From: an uncultured bacterium
Lineage (GTDB): Bacteria > Bacteroidota > Bacteroidia > Bacteroidales > Bacteroidaceae
Assembly: GCA_905215555.1 (NCBI GenBank)
Contig: CAJMQU010000001.1
Location: 248,001-312,000 of the forward strand
Length of the DNA: 64,000 nt
Reading direction: 5' to 3'
The position numbers were made by a program, and so were the translations under genes. How positions within the stretch are numbered: position 1 is the stretch's first letter; every line of letters starts with the position of its first letter. This document shows, one piece after another, positions 46,901 to 54,445 of this stretch. The notes beneath the pieces are model-generated. The model was given only the letters and a program-made list of their open reading frames with translations. It searched no databases and was not told the DNA's origin.

Positions 46901-47986
46901 AGTGATAATGGAGAAGGTATTTCAGAAGAGAACCTCTCTAAATTATTCAATCGATTCTATGAAGGAGATTACCGGAAATACCACACAACAGGGCATGGAA
47001 TAGGCCTATCCCTGACCAAAGATCTTGTAACACTGCATCACGGAACTATTGAAGTTGAAAGCCAACTTGGACAAGGCACTACATTCAGTGTCACACTGCC
47101 CATTACGGAAGACGCATTCTCCGAAGAAGAGATTGACAAAAGTATTCTATCACTACCAGAAACAACAGAAACTGAAAACACAGACAATGAGAGTAATAAA
47201 GTCACATCCCTTATAGAAACAATTGAAGAAGGAGACAGAAAAACATTGCTGTTAGTTGAAGACAACGAAGATTTACTTAATGTCATGTCTCACTCATTAG
47301 CACGGGAATATCATATCCTTAAAGCTACCAACGGCAAAGAAGCCATAGAGCAACTGGAAAAAGCAAAAGATATCAAAATTGTCATTTCTGATGTTATGAT
47401 GCCTGTAATGAATGGCATAGAACTTTGCCATTACGTAAAGAAACAAGAAGAGTTATTACATATTCCTATCATCCTTCTGACAGCCAAGAACAGCGAATCA
47501 GACATCATCGAAGGATATGAAGCCGGTGCTGATGATTATATAACCAAACCATTTCAGTTGCCCCTGCTTTTAGCTAAAATAAAAAGTCTGCTGAAAAACA
47601 AGGAGAATCTTTTCAAGGATTACTCGGACGCTATTTATTTCAAAATGCAGAAACCTGATATAGATTCTACTGATAAGGTATTCCTCCAAGAGGCTATCAA
47701 CTGTGTATACGAGCATCTGGATAACGTCGAGTTCGACCAACAGGCATTTGCCGATGCCATGAAAGTAAGCAAATCTACTCTTTACAGGAGAATAAAAAAC
47801 TTATCAGGTGAACCACCTTCCGTTTTCATCTCAGATATACGTTTGCAAACAGCCCACAAAATCATCTCGGATAATCCTAATATCCGGATTTCTGACTTGG
47901 CTTATACCGTAGGCTATAATGACCCCAAATATTTTAGCAGTTGTTTTAAAAAGAAATTTAATATTATTCCCAGTGAGATGTCATAG
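43913..47986 (+). CDS. Hybrid two-component system sensor-regulator (HTCS) of PUL2
   Basis: A 1357-residue HTCS. Signal/anchor helix at the N terminus, then Reg_prop propeller blades (for example IWFATRNGVCRFDGYE, LWIGTSYGLNML), a Y_Y_Y domain and one membrane span near 795-815. HisKA carries H856 in the variant motif HELLTPL, where the usual Arg is Leu. HATPase (NLLSNAFKYN, GHGIGLSLT), receiver with D1160 (SDVMMP) and a C-terminal AraC-type helix-turn-helix follow. The start is set by the -7 box at 43881. It is divergent from PUL2 susC and should control it. Confidence 0.94.
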   Translation: MKDIWKSYLIFFLITLISGNTQGQEYKSEFKSLPPYINIPTDVQQIYQDREGFIWFATRNGVCRFDGYELETFKSNLYTPNALSSNDILVIQEDYQNRLWIGTSYGLNMLDKKTGKIQKDFGVLNNERVQSLLITKDSTIWIGTGSWLYKNDKKPNQPNTAEDFIKVKQMDVKSLIEAPDNQIWIGTWSNGLHRYIVSTDSLITYPAFNPLNSAYFLFQDSKEQIWIGTWGYGLYKLHHPYDTEKAYFEKFVHEKGNNNSLIHNLIYSISEDLSTGTLWIGTLEGLSCFNGKNFLNYAPNIPSSGLPYNEIITIFRDRTGAMWLGFLGGRVYWVKPQNLQFNRHQPTYASNQTACNNIQGLTIYKDDLWLGLEKHSFIIHDRTTHSNSKREKAFSPTILNSEDTYYSFLKPQNKDELWLGSFGNGLYIYRPDDHRQPLSNMSSTTIPQFPNFIFCMFEDNRQNVYLGSTTGLSILTKEGQFYHYNNLLSPQRQYSHNIYSITQDSLNNIWIGTDHSGIFRMPPPQDYGKCAFFSYSINNQKINSNEIQCIFVNKEGNILAGTDGGGLNLYDPQQDSFISIHTQYNIPGDMICSILEDKQQNLWMGSNVGLIKLNLKDSIAESKCRLYTTSDGLQDNKFARGAACQAEDGEMFFGGPQGYNSFYPEKLTADESQPEIFITDIQIQNRSLKSLPATERTAISDFAPGYTRTLRLNYRQNDFNCKLSVLNFYNPEKNEYAYKLGGLDHTWQYTSNRSNIISYSNLESGTYTLYIKGSNGNGKWSEVKEAITITVTPPWWSSPWAYFFYSIFIVSLIANAIRIGRKKIRQKNTLRIKELEQKKQEELNRAKLQFFTNITHELLTPLTVISVTLNEIRSYAPSDYYSIMDNNINRLKRLLQQILEFRKAESGNLKLKVSQGNITSFIMNSVNSFLPLVKKKKMQLEISVEQEDIIGYFDPDKIDKILYNLLSNAFKYNKEGKKIHINISYSSSSKEIIIAVSDNGEGISEENLSKLFNRFYEGDYRKYHTTGHGIGLSLTKDLVTLHHGTIEVESQLGQGTTFSVTLPITEDAFSEEEIDKSILSLPETTETENTDNESNKVTSLIETIEEGDRKTLLLVEDNEDLLNVMSHSLAREYHILKATNGKEAIEQLEKAKDIKIVISDVMMPVMNGIELCHYVKKQEELLHIPIILLTAKNSESDIIEGYEAGADDYITKPFQLPLLLAKIKSLLKNKENLFKDYSDAIYFKMQKPDIDSTDKVFLQEAINCVYEHLDNVEFDQQAFADAMKVSKSTLYRRIKNLSGEPPSVFISDIRLQTAHKIISDNPNIRISDLAYTVGYNDPKYFSSCFKKKFNIIPSEMS

Positions 47987-48026
47987 AATGATTATTTACC
48001 GAAAACAGTCCAAGATTTCCAATTAG

Positions 48027-48066
48027 AAAAAGCTACCCTTACATGGAAAAACACATAAGGATAGCC
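48027..48066 (-). terminator. Intrinsic terminator, copy 1 of a duplicated element
   Basis: Minus-strand GCTATCCTTATGTG pairs with CATGTAAGGGTAGC across a T-rich loop and is followed by TTTTTC. It lies downstream of the 123-residue protein gene and is nearly identical to 50768-50808. Confidence 0.75.
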
Positions 48067-48116
48067 ATTAACTCAGACCTCTACAAATAGGTGAGTACTA
48101 AAACTTTAATCCATAA

Positions 48117-48488
48117 TTATTCCGACATACAGGGTTGTTTACCCTTTTCCCATAATACATCGGCTATTTGAGGGTCTGCAAAACTATACTCAAGCAAGAA
48201 ACAATCACCAATAGCGTAATTATCACTAGAGTTCCATTCAATTGTCTCATAACACTGATTATCAACAAAATACTCTACAGTTGCTTGTTTTCCTCGGACT
48301 ACTCCAGTTCCAGGCTTTCGGCGTATGTCAATTACCTTACAAGTAGTAATTCCACTTTCCTTTAACATCTGACATTTATAGATATACGCTATAGGCAGAA
48401 AAATAATTAATATAATAGAAACAACCCAGTTTATCTTTCTCTGAATACTTTTCTCTTTTTTCTTAGGGCTTCTTGTACTCTTCATCAT
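48117..48488 (-). CDS. Small membrane protein, probable Rhs-tip immunity protein (copy 1)
   Basis: 123 residues: a Lys/Arg-rich N terminus, one membrane span (about 19-38, WVVSIILIIFLPIAYIY) and a C-terminal soluble beta-rich domain (GDCFLLEYSFADPQIADVLW) recalling DUF3592-like proteins. The first 48 or so residues and the last 30 are almost identical to the protein at 50859-51233, while the middle differs. It follows a decayed Rhs tip and precedes a terminator. I infer an immunity role from position; no direct family evidence. Confidence 0.6.
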   Translation of the reverse strand: MMKSTRSPKKKEKSIQRKINWVVSIILIIFLPIAYIYKCQMLKESGITTCKVIDIRRKPGTGVVRGKQATVEYFVDNQCYETIEWNSSDNYAIGDCFLLEYSFADPQIADVLWEKGKQPCMSE

Positions 48489-48882
48489 TCCAATCCATTT
48501 TTAAGTTAAATCTATCTACTCCTCTTGTTACGATTTCTTCAACAGCATTCGAATTCATTTGGCCTATTGTAGAATTAAGCATCTGAGTTCCAACCTGTTT
48601 AACTCGAGTTTTTTTGTGCATCAAAAGTGTGTGTATAGCCTATTCCTAAATTATCCGTTCCAGAGTCTCGTTCTTCTGCACATACACTTTTTCAGCCTTT
48701 CTCGTAGTGTTACATCTGTATGCTCAAAAGAATAAATCAGACGTCCCAATCCATCATATTTGTATACAGTCCAGCGCTTTTTACCTTTTTGAACGCCATT
48801 TTGTTCAAGTAACAGACGGTCGGTATGGTCATAAGCTAGAGTAATGGATTCACAATCGGGAAACTTTTTCCCAATGCAGTGA
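48463..48882 (-). pseudogene. Decayed Rhs fragment with internal deletion
   Basis: Two non-adjacent parts of an Rhs gene are fused. 48463-48622 matches the last codons of the Rhs gene (51208-51367), and 48623-48882 matches an internal segment (about 53370-53640, encoding VQKGKKRWTVYKYD). Several small deletions shift the frame. The overlap with the small membrane protein start is preserved. Confidence 0.8.
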
Positions 48883-48883
48883 C

Positions 48884-48918
48884 AACCCCTGCCGCATAAA
48901 ATACATGAGACAGGGGCT
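48884..48918 (-). terminator. Possible terminator after the 161-residue protein gene
   Basis: CCCCTG (48886-48891) and CAGGGG (48911-48916) form a stem extended by CAT/ATG around the loop. The T-run on the minus side is weak (GTTGTC). Confidence 0.4.
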
Positions 48919-48945
48919 GTTTAATTAAGGCGGATTTAATTCCCG

Positions 48946-49431
48946 CTATTTTTTACTCTTATATTCTCCACGTGCATACACCCCAATCCATTTATCATGA
49001 TCTGCAAATCTCCAAATAAGGAAAGTAAAAAGAAACCCTAAAAAGGAAATACATATGTGTACCAAGTAATGTCTTTGCTTATACACAGAGTTAGGTACTC
49101 CTTTCACCATACTAAGAGACGGGATGACAGTATTGCAATAAACTGTTACAGAATCAAGACTTTCTCTCATATCTTCACTAAAAAAGGAATGTTCACCATT
49201 ATAAGTTTGATTTCTAAAACGATATTGATATTTCAACACCATACTAGGCCTCTTCACAGCAGTATCATTTTCCAATATATATGAACAGTTGTCAGCTGGT
49301 ACATATTTAAAAACATTTCCTATACCATTATACATTACATACATAATTATAGAAAAAAGGAATGCACTACCACATACAAAAAGCCCCGCATATAAGGCTA
49401 ATTTATAAATAAATCTAATTACTGATTCCAT
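48946..49431 (-). CDS. Two-span membrane protein, DUF3592-like, probable immunity partner of the orphan Rhs tip
   Basis: 161 residues: membrane spans at about 12-33 and 122-142 flank an exported domain of about 85 residues (YQYRFRNQTYNGEH, LDSVTVYCNT, PSLSMVKG). This is the layout of DUF3592-type proteins. Its ATG overlaps the end of the Rhs tip gene by 13 bases, so the two are translationally coupled. By analogy with Rhs/CDI modules, the gene directly after a variable tip is the expected immunity gene. That function is inference. Confidence 0.65.
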   Translation of the reverse strand: MESVIRFIYKLALYAGLFVCGSAFLFSIIMYVMYNGIGNVFKYVPADNCSYILENDTAVKRPSMVLKYQYRFRNQTYNGEHSFFSEDMRESLDSVTVYCNTVIPSLSMVKGVPNSVYKQRHYLVHICISFLGFLFTFLIWRFADHDKWIGVYARGEYKSKK

Positions 49432-50660
49432 TTATCCTCCGTTATTTTTAATGAAAACTCTGTTGTAATAGAAGTCCCAGCATCAATTCTCCAAATTGAA
49501 TTCGCCGTCTTTTTTCCAACCTCACCCATTCCTTTTGTTATTTGATTAACCACTACACCTGCCGTTTCAGCAGATGCTCCCATTTCTCTCAAAACCGTTG
49601 ATGTAGAATTTATATTATTCGACATTGTTTGTTGAATAGATTTAGTTGATGTAGTAACCAACTTTCCTAAATTACTAGCAATACCACTTGCTACCCCTCC
49701 AACTGCACCAGCAATCGCTCCATTTACGGCTTTACTAGAGAAATTCTCTGTTGAGATCTTAATATTATCCTCTGACCATTGTTCAACAACCTGCCCAACA
49801 ACATCGCCAACAACAGCACCACCTGCACCACCTGCACCACCAATAGTTCCTGCGGCAGTTCCTACTCCCAAAACAAGCAGAGAGCCTCCATCGGTGGCTA
49901 CAGCACTTCCAACAGCTAAATCAACAGCGGCACCTGTTATTGCACCGGAAACAGCACCTTCTGCAACACCTGCCCAAACATTCCGACCTTCTCTATAAGC
50001 TCTGAATCCACCAACTATACCACCAAAAATTCCACCAATGGCAGTACCTACAATCTTCCCATCAGGGTCAACATGCTTCACAGGATCATTTAAACAATAT
50101 ACATACGGTGATACTACATAAAACTTCTCCGCCAGCGGATCCACCGCATGCCATCTTCCTACCGCCGCGTCATACTGCCTTGCCCCATAATCATACCAAT
50201 TCAGTACTTTCTTCGTATCCAACTCTTTACCATTATACTTGTAAGGTTGAACATTCGTACTATTAGTATATAGCCCTCCAAAAGGATAATAATGGTTCAC
50301 TTCCTCAACGCTACCGGATTCATTGAGAACCACACGGTTATTTCCCTGATGATCCTGCAAATAATAATGAGATTTTTTGTCGGACAAAGTAATATAACCG
50401 ACTTCGGTCAGCAGCCTTTTAGCAGTATCGTTTTCATAGATCACATTGCCGCAATACTCAGTTATTGTTGTAGTGCCGCCTATCTGATGAACCGTACGAA
50501 GTTTAGTTCCGTCTGTACCATAGATATAAGCAATTGTACTACCATCCTTAAATATTACCTTACTTGGCAAATTTAAACAATTATATTGAATACTTATAAT
50601 ATTCTTGTTGGAATCTTCCGTCAAGTAACCGTTCGCATCATAGGAATATTCTTTTGTCAA
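49419..50660 (-). CDS. Orphan Rhs C-terminal module (core plus variable tip)
   Basis: 413 codons holding only the end of an Rhs protein. Residues about 1-200 are the RHS-associated core (YYLQDHQGNNRVV, YPFGGLYTNSTN, YNGKELDTKK, RWHAVDPLAEKF, ending VDPDG), nearly identical at DNA level to the full-length gene at 51208-54432. Residues about 201-413 are a different tip: a Gly/Ala-rich GxxxG region (GTAIGGIFGGIVGG) and a C-terminal part without recognisable enzyme motifs. There is no signal peptide and no ATG; the frame opens with TTG after a stop. It is probably silent unless recombined onto the full-length gene. Confidence 0.75.
   Translation of the reverse strand: MTKEYSYDANGYLTEDSNKNIISIQYNCLNLPSKVIFKDGSTIAYIYGTDGTKLRTVHQIGGTTTITEYCGNVIYENDTAKRLLTEVGYITLSDKKSHYYLQDHQGNNRVVLNESGSVEEVNHYYPFGGLYTNSTNVQPYKYNGKELDTKKVLNWYDYGARQYDAAVGRWHAVDPLAEKFYVVSPYVYCLNDPVKHVDPDGKIVGTAIGGIFGGIVGGFRAYREGRNVWAGVAEGAVSGAITGAAVDLAVGSAVATDGGSLLVLGVGTAAGTIGGAGGAGGAVVGDVVGQVVEQWSEDNIKISTENFSSKAVNGAIAGAVGGVASGIASNLGKLVTTSTKSIQQTMSNNINSTSTVLREMGASAETAGVVVNQITKGMGEVGKKTANSIWRIDAGTSITTEFSLKITEDKWNQ
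50087..50605. repeat. Rhs core homology block, copy 1 (pairs with about 51832-52350)
   Basis: The sequence encoding the RHS core is nearly identical to the same part of the full-length Rhs gene (for example the stretches around 50130-50280 and 51885-52035). It would serve as homology for exchanging C-terminal tips. Confidence 0.8.
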
Positions 50661-50734
50661 CTTAGTGCCATCTTTGAACTTAGCATCGTAGATAATCGCA
50701 AAATATTACAACAAAAAAGCATTAGTCGTTTCAT
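50661..50734 (-). pseudogene. Remnant of an Rhs gene start fused to the orphan module
   Basis: ATG at 50734-50732 opens a frame reading MKRLMLF, like the MKRLILFF start of the full-length Rhs gene. Within 40 bases it joins sequence matching the middle of that gene (codons for DAKFKDGTKLTKEY) in a different frame. This records a deletion of some 700 codons. Confidence 0.6.
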
Positions 50735-50767
50735 GAATTTCCCGCCATCAGTCTCAGATATTCTATT

Positions 50768-50808
50768 TAAAAAGCTACCCTTACATGGAAAAACACATAA
50801 GGATAGCC
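50768..50808 (-). terminator. Intrinsic terminator, copy 2 of the duplicated element
   Basis: Same stem as at 48027-48066 (GCTATCC...GGGTAGC on the minus strand) followed by TTTTTAAAT. It ends the Rhs/124-residue-protein transcript. Confidence 0.75.
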
Positions 50809-50858
50809 ATTAATTCAGACCTCTAAAAATAGACAAATCTTGAAACAATAATCCATAG

Positions 50859-51233
50859 TTATTCCGACATACAGGCCTGTTTACCTTTTTCCCATAATAC
50901 ATCGGCTATTTGAGGGTCTGCAAGACTATACTCAAGTAAGAAACAATCACCAACGGTATTGTTATCGCCAGGATGCCAAAAAGGATTTATTTCATATCGA
51001 TGATTATCAACATAATACACAATCCTCGCTAGTTTTCCACGAGCCACTCCTGTCCCAGGTCTTCGATATATATTTATTACCTTACCAACCGTAATTCCAC
51101 TTTCCTTTAACATCTGACATTTATAGATATACGCTATAGGCAGAAAAATAATTAATATAATAGAAACAACCCAGTTTATCTTTCTCTGAATACTTTTCTC
51201 TTTTTTCTTAGGGCTTCTTGTACTCTTCATCAT
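50859..51233 (-). CDS. Small membrane protein, probable Rhs immunity protein (copy 2)
   Basis: 124 residues, one membrane span (about 19-38) after a basic N terminus, then a soluble domain (KVINIYRRPGTG, GDCFLLEYSLADPQIADVLWEKGKQ). The start codon lies 26 bases inside the end of the full-length Rhs gene, so translation is coupled. Compared with the 123-residue paralog the ends are conserved and residues about 52-95 differ strongly, as expected if that part fits the cognate tip. Function inferred from context. Confidence 0.65.
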   Translation of the reverse strand: MMKSTRSPKKKEKSIQRKINWVVSIILIIFLPIAYIYKCQMLKESGITVGKVINIYRRPGTGVARGKLARIVYYVDNHRYEINPFWHPGDNNTVGDCFLLEYSLADPQIADVLWEKGKQACMSE

Positions 51234-54200
51234 TCCAATCCATTTTTAAGTTAAATCTATCTACTCCTCTTGTTATGGTTTCTTCAACAGCATTCGAATT
51301 CATTTGGCCTATTGTAGAATTAATCATTTGAGTTCCAACCTGTTTGATTCGAGTTTTTTGTGCATCGAATTTTGCAGTTTCTAATTGTATTCTTTTAGAT
51401 TCAGAATTAGGGCGACGATCTACTCGACTCCGTGCAGTTCGCACATTCTGATTAGCTGTACGCATCTCCTTATTGGCATTTTCCAATGCTTTATTACTAC
51501 TACTCTCTGTCAGTTTTCCTGCACCTACACCAACAGTCGTGCTTATAAGAGCATTAGTTGCAATAGTCTTTAGATCATCCTTTATCCCTAATCCTTCATT
51601 AGCAGTATACGATATAGTTTCCTTTGCAGCTTCCACAATGAAAGTTTTAGCGATTTTCAATTTCCCAGTTGGATTAATTGCAGATAAACCAACACTAACA
51701 AAATTTACATTTCCAACCCAGGCATCATATCCACTTTTGCCAGAACGATAATTATCATAAACCTGAAAACCATAGTCAATGACAGCACCGGCAGCAGCCC
51801 AAAACCATCTTCCATCTGAGTCAACATTCTTCACGGGATCATTGGCACAATAGATATACGGACTTACTTCATAATACTTTTCTGCCAGCGGATCCACCGC
51901 ATGCCATCTTCCTACCGCCGCGTCATACATTCTCGCCCCATAATCATACCAATTCAGTCCTTTCTTCGTATCCAACTCTTTACCATTATACTTGTAAGGT
52001 TGAACATTCGTACTATTAGTATATAGCCCTCCAAAAGGATAATAATGGTTCACTTCCTCAACGCTACCGGATTCATTGATAACCACACGGTTATTACCTT
52101 GATGATCCTGCAAATAATAATGAGACTTCTTGTCGGACAAAGTGATATAACCGACTTCGGTCAACAGCCTTTTAGCAATACCATTTTCATAGATCACATT
52201 GCTGCAATACTCTGTTGTTGTTGTAGTTCCCCCAATCTTATGTATCGTTTTCAGCTTTACACCGTTACCACCATAAATATAATTGAATGTACTACCATCC
52301 TTAAAAGTAACCTTCAAGGGCAAATTTAGCAAATTGTACTCTATTTTGCTAATATCCTTGTTTAAATCTTGAGTCAGATTACCATTTTTGTCATAATCGT
52401 ATTCTTGGGAAGAAGTAATTCCATTCCTGAATTCAAAGCCATCATTGTAAGCCGAGAAAGTAGCAACATCATCTACCGATTTCAACTGATTGCCACTCAG
52501 CGTCATCGTCAGGTTATCAAACAAGCCATAAGTACTGGTTCCAGTTTGACCGTAACGCTTCAAGCCTAGGATATTGCCGTTCTTGTCATATCCGGTTATC
52601 TGCTCGGTAAAACGATTCGCATTCGTACCAATCGCAGAACCTTCACCATAAGCGGCTGTCAACAAACGGTTCAAACCGTCATAACTGAACTTATAACCAC
52701 GAAGCGTACTCTCATTACCCGATTTCCAAGTCAGACTACTGACATTACCGTCATAACGAGGAGTTCCGTTACCTGTATGGTAGTACAGATTTTGGGTAAA
52801 TTTACTGCCGCTGATGCCAGTCAGCCAGTTACGAATATTATAAGCGTACGAGGCGGAATATACATTAGCATTATAGCTCCGTTTCTGAAGACGTCCATAA
52901 CCGTCATAACTATTACTGTACAGTACGGATTGCGTACTGCCATTCAAGCTATAACGCACTTCCGTCAAGCGTTCCGCATCATCATAACCGTAAACATATT
53001 CCCTGTCAGAAGTAGAACCGCCATTACCACCATAATGGTAATAATGATGACGTAATGGTTTGCCTGTGAAACTATAAGCATAATATTCCTTATCATAGCC
53101 ACCACGAACATTCGAAGAATGATGTTGTACTAAGCGCCCCTTCTGATCATAATACATTGCCGAAGCGGTATATTTCCCGGAACCATCCAGAAGATATGAA
53201 CGGGTACCCGTCTGTAAACCGTCAGCATAATCCGAACGGACGCCATAACCGGACTTTGACTGATAGCCCAGAGAGGTACTTTCTGTTGAAACCAATGATT
53301 CCAAAAATTTATAATCATCGTAATAGTTCACAAGAATCAACTGTAAGTCAGTACCCCAAAATACGGTAGTGTGTGTATAGCCTATTCCTAAATTATCCGT
53401 TCCCGAGTCTCGTTCTTCAACACATATATTTTTCAACCTTTCTCGCAGCGTAGCAACAGGCGTCGCGTCCGTATGCTCAAAAGAATAAAGCAGGCGACCC
53501 AGTACATCATATTTGTATACTGTCCAGCGCTTTTTACCTTTTTGAACGCCATTTTGTTCAAGCACTAAACGGTCGGCACGATCATAAACCAGAATGACAG
53601 GTTCACAGCCCGGAAGTTTTTTCTCAATGCAGCGGTCACGGTCGTCATACTTATAGCTATAGGCATAGAGTCCCAAAGACGTCGCATCAATCCTTCCGTC
53701 CAGTTGCGGTGGAAGAACATAACATAGAAGTCCGTAATCATTATAAACATAGTAAGTATCATGCGAAGCTCCCTTGTTGCGCTGGCGTATCAAAACAGTA
53801 TGTTGCTGTTTATCCATAAAGGTCAGTGTACTGTCATTATCCTCACCCACTGCAAGAGTTACCCGAAGCTCTCCCACAGCATAAACAGAAGGAGAGCCTT
53901 GTGTTATGCTATAATCGGAAGATACAGTGTAGTACCGGGCTGCCAAAAGCCCGTTCACACTCGCATCATTCACCAAATAAACATTACGCTTCTTCTTATT
54001 GGCACTATGCCAAACATCACCAGCACCTGTTTCAGAGAGCACTCGTTCCAAAGGAGAATCTTCATACCCAATTTCCGTATAAGGAGAAGCATCTCCTGTG
54101 AATCTGGCTGCTTGTTCAGAAAGATTTGATATATAGCTTCCAGTACTATATGTTGATTGAACTGGAATAAGTTCCCGCCATTTCCTGCCATAACTGTCAT

Positions 54201-54432
54201 ACTGTACACCGGAAACCATATCCTGCCCATTAGGCGCAAATCGTTTCAGCACCAATTGTTCTTCACGCCCCAAATCATCAAAGTACTGAATCTGGTCCAT
54301 ACGTTTGGAAGCATTTCCGGCTTCCAAATAAGTATGTATTTGCACATAGTTATTGCTTAGAGACTGTGCAGATACTTGCATCGGAAATAATCCCGAAAGC
54401 ATTGTAATAAAAAATAATATTAATCGTTTCAT
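51208..54432 (-). CDS. Secreted Rhs/YD-repeat protein with variable C-terminal tip
   Basis: 1074 residues from the start at 54432 (MKRLILFF), which gives a proper signal peptide (VSAQ, about residue 22) and lies 13 bases after the preceding stop. A longer in-frame ATG at 54522 would overlap that gene and spoil the signal. Residues about 25-320 are a DUF6443-like N-terminal domain, then many YD repeats (YDGLNRLLTA, YDKNGNILGL), then the RHS core (YNGKELDTKKGLNWYDYGARMYD, DPLAEKYYEVSPYIYC, VDSDG at about 870). The last 200 residues are a unique tip with a hydrophobic part and a charged helical part (NKEMRTANQNVRTARSRVDRR); no nuclease or ADP-ribosyl motif seen. Probably a polymorphic toxin or surface adhesin. 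Confidence 0.85.
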   Translation of the reverse strand: MKRLILFFITMLSGLFPMQVSAQSLSNNYVQIHTYLEAGNASKRMDQIQYFDDLGREEQLVLKRFAPNGQDMVSGVQYDSYGRKWRELIPVQSTYSTGSYISNLSEQAARFTGDASPYTEIGYEDSPLERVLSETGAGDVWHSANKKKRNVYLVNDASVNGLLAARYYTVSSDYSITQGSPSVYAVGELRVTLAVGEDNDSTLTFMDKQQHTVLIRQRNKGASHDTYYVYNDYGLLCYVLPPQLDGRIDATSLGLYAYSYKYDDRDRCIEKKLPGCEPVILVYDRADRLVLEQNGVQKGKKRWTVYKYDVLGRLLYSFEHTDATPVATLRERLKNICVEERDSGTDNLGIGYTHTTVFWGTDLQLILVNYYDDYKFLESLVSTESTSLGYQSKSGYGVRSDYADGLQTGTRSYLLDGSGKYTASAMYYDQKGRLVQHHSSNVRGGYDKEYYAYSFTGKPLRHHYYHYGGNGGSTSDREYVYGYDDAERLTEVRYSLNGSTQSVLYSNSYDGYGRLQKRSYNANVYSASYAYNIRNWLTGISGSKFTQNLYYHTGNGTPRYDGNVSSLTWKSGNESTLRGYKFSYDGLNRLLTAAYGEGSAIGTNANRFTEQITGYDKNGNILGLKRYGQTGTSTYGLFDNLTMTLSGNQLKSVDDVATFSAYNDGFEFRNGITSSQEYDYDKNGNLTQDLNKDISKIEYNLLNLPLKVTFKDGSTFNYIYGGNGVKLKTIHKIGGTTTTTEYCSNVIYENGIAKRLLTEVGYITLSDKKSHYYLQDHQGNNRVVINESGSVEEVNHYYPFGGLYTNSTNVQPYKYNGKELDTKKGLNWYDYGARMYDAAVGRWHAVDPLAEKYYEVSPYIYCANDPVKNVDSDGRWFWAAAGAVIDYGFQVYDNYRSGKSGYDAWVGNVNFVSVGLSAINPTGKLKIAKTFIVEAAKETISYTANEGLGIKDDLKTIATNALISTTVGVGAGKLTESSSNKALENANKEMRTANQNVRTARSRVDRRPNSESKRIQLETAKFDAQKTRIKQVGTQMINSTIGQMNSNAVEETITRGVDRFNLKMDWNDEEYKKP

Positions 54433-54445
54433 AAGCTTTATTTCT

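Larger units (their letters stand above)
48027..48622. repeat. Duplicated Rhs-tip/immunity/terminator block, copy 1
   Basis: About 600 bases covering terminator, small membrane protein gene and the last coding bases of an Rhs tip. They match 50768-51367 closely at both ends, with a divergent middle inside the small gene. Similarity stops at GTGCATC (48616-48622), where an unrelated part of an Rhs gene is joined. Confidence 0.8.
50768..51367. repeat. Duplicated Rhs-tip/immunity/terminator block, copy 2
   Basis: Partner of 48027-48622. It contains the terminator, the 124-residue protein gene and the end of the intact Rhs gene. Confidence 0.8.
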
